In this document: positions 6,713-7,838 of the stretch, one piece after another | Layout: the number at the start of each line of letters is the position of its first letter | How positions within the stretch are numbered: the first letter of the stretch is position 1 | DNA from: Rhizobacter sp. | GTDB taxonomy: Bacteria; Pseudomonadota; Gammaproteobacteria; Burkholderiales; Burkholderiaceae_C | NCBI GenBank assembly: GCA_025359585.1 | Contig: JANYFX010000512.1 | Location: 1-7,838 of the forward strand | Length of the DNA: 7,838 bases | Direction: 5' to 3' | Notes under the pieces: model-generated | Database searches by the model: none | What the model saw: the letters and a program-made list of their open reading frames with translations, nothing else | Told to the model about the DNA's origin: nothing | Translations under genes and position numbers: made by a program

Positions 6713-7838
6713 ATGAACACGACCCCCCAACGCCACGACGTGCTGATCATGGGCGGCGGCCTCGCCGGCCTGACGCTCGCGCTGCAGCTGAAGAAGCGCT
6801 TCGCCGAGCTCGACGTGCTGGTGCTCGAGCGCCGCTCGCACCCGGTGCCGATCGCCGCGCACAAGGTCGGCGAATCGTCGGTCGAGATCGGCGCGCACTA
6901 CTTCGACAAGGTGCTCGGCCTGAAGGCCCACCTCGACGCCAACCAGCTGCGCAAGTTCGGCTTCCGCTTCTTCTTCTCCGAAGGCCGGCGCGACATCGAC
7001 CAGGTGACCGAGATCGGCGCGAGCCGCTTTCTTTCGGTGCCGAGTTACCAGCTCGACCGCGGCATCTTCGAGAACTTTCTGGCCGAAGAAGCGCAGCGTG
7101 TCGGCGTGAAGTTCATCGACAACGCCGTCGTGCGCCAGATCGAGCTGAGCGAAGGCGCCGACGAGCACCGCGTGGTCTGCGAATACGAGGGCGCGCAGCA
7201 CATGCTGTCGGCCCGCTGGGTCGTGGACGCCTGCGGCCGCGCCGGCCTGCTCAAGCGCAAGCTCGGCCTTGCCGAGACCAACGCACACGCGGCCCACGCG
7301 ATCTGGTTTCGCATCAAGGACCGCATCACGATCGACGACTGGACCGGCAACACCGCATGGCGCGAGCGCTGCGAGCCGCAGGCGCGCTGGTTGTCGACCA
7401 ACCACCTGGTCGGCGCGGGTTACTGGGTCTGGCTGATCCCGCTCGCGTCGGGCTCGCATTCGGTCGGCATCGTGGCCGACCCGCGCATCCACCCGCTCGA
7501 GACGATGGACAGCTTCGAGAAGGCCATGACCTGGTTCGAGAAATACCAGCCGCGCCTGTTCGACGAGCTCGACGGCAAGCGCGAGCTGCTGCAGGACTTC
7601 GCTTTTTTCAAGCGCTTTTCCTACGGCTGCAAACAGGTGTTCTCGGCCCAGCGCTGGGCGCTCACCGGCGAGGCCGGCCTGTTCCTCGACCCGTTCTACT
7701 CACCCGGCAGCGACTTCATCGCGATCGGCAACACCTACATCACCGAGCTGATCGCGCTCGACCGTGCCGGCCAAAAACTCGGCGCGCACGCCCACGTCTA
7801 CGACCAGCTGTTCCACTCATTCTACGAAAGCACGCTGG
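6713..7838 (+). CDS. Flavin-dependent halogenase-like FAD oxidoreductase (partial, C-terminus beyond right edge)
   Basis: 375 codons are present with no stop before the edge; relatives are usually above 400 residues. FAD-binding Rossmann motif GGGLAGL at 14-20 with Glu39 ending the second strand (LVLER, 36-40). KVGESS at 51-56 is the GES element of halogenases. LRKFGF at 79-84 places Lys81 where PrnA-type and CndH-type enzymes have their catalytic lysine. WVWLIP at 238-243 is an exact WxWxIP motif, the feature that separates halogenases from monooxygenases. FLDPFYSPG at 324-332 fits the F-x-x-P-x-x-S-x-G pattern near the chloride/FAD site; Tyr329 stands where tryptophan halogenases have Glu, as in halogenases acting on phenols or pyrroles. 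The ATG at 6713 has only a weak GAAG upstream. Alternatively it is a non-halogenating oxidase of the same fold. Substrate unknown; downstream neighbours are outside the window. Confidence 0.85.
   Translation, partial: MNTTPQRHDVLIMGGGLAGLTLALQLKKRFAELDVLVLERRSHPVPIAAHKVGESSVEIGAHYFDKVLGLKAHLDANQLRKFGFRFFFSEGRRDIDQVTEIGASRFLSVPSYQLDRGIFENFLAEEAQRVGVKFIDNAVVRQIELSEGADEHRVVCEYEGAQHMLSARWVVDACGRAGLLKRKLGLAETNAHAAHAIWFRIKDRITIDDWTGNTAWRERCEPQARWLSTNHLVGAGYWVWLIPLASGSHSVGIVADPRIHPLETMDSFEKAMTWFEKYQPRLFDELDGKRELLQDFAFFKRFSYGCKQVFSAQRWALTGEAGLFLDPFYSPGSDFIAIGNTYITELIALDRAGQKLGAHAHVYDQLFHSFYESTL

Noticed and set aside
5978..7492. 504-codon open frame on the minus strand opposite the halogenase-like gene and across the DUF4410-like gene
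   Set aside because: It crosses a clear divergent promoter region and overlaps the DUF4410-like gene in another frame. The sequence is low-complexity and motif-free, so it is a shadow.
1..7838. Mobile elements, CRISPR arrays, tRNA or rRNA genes, and abrupt composition shifts
   Set aside because: No transposase or integrase motifs, no spaced direct repeats, no tRNA-like cloverleaf seen by eye. GC bias is uniform across the window apart from short intergenic patches.

Overview
The window comes from a high-GC proteobacterial chromosome. Codon third positions are overwhelmingly G or C, and every frame carries long shadow ORFs. The gene content and protein style (an ABC-type branched-chain transport operon, a class I acyl-CoA ligase, a DUF4410-like exported protein) fit a betaproteobacterium of the order Burkholderiales. 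That placement is inference from protein character and composition. No rRNA or other marker gene is present.

Left part (1-3250, minus strand): a tightly packed LIV-type (branched-chain amino acid / organic acid) ABC importer operon read right to left: livG (ATPase), livF (ATPase), livH (permease), livM (permease, cut by the left window edge). Junctions are a 1-base TGATG overlap or 5-base gaps, so this is one transcription unit with translational coupling. The substrate-binding protein (LivK type) is not in the window.

Centre (3251-6041): a divergent intergenic region of about 170 bases with small inverted repeats separates livG from a plus-strand pair, an AMP-forming acyl-CoA ligase followed 13 bases later by an aldo/keto reductase. 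Both enzymes keep all recognisable catalytic residues. The reading I favour is uptake of an acid by the Liv system and its activation to a CoA thioester by the ligase. The identity of the acid and the role of the reductase cannot be read from the sequence.

Right part (6028-7838): a small exported DUF4410-like protein on the minus strand overlaps the end of the reductase gene by 14 bases. Its upstream region (109 bases, with a good -10 box and a perfect 12-base palindrome) is shared with a divergent flavin-dependent halogenase-like gene that runs off the right edge. This last gene carries the WxWxIP halogenase motif, a flavin-binding Rossmann motif and a candidate catalytic lysine. It is the most interesting item in the window and could mark the start of a specialised-metabolite locus beyond the edge.

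I saw no tRNA, rRNA, CRISPR array, insertion sequence, prophage gene or clear intrinsic terminator. Apart from the regions at 3251-3421 and 6604-6712, the window is essentially all coding.
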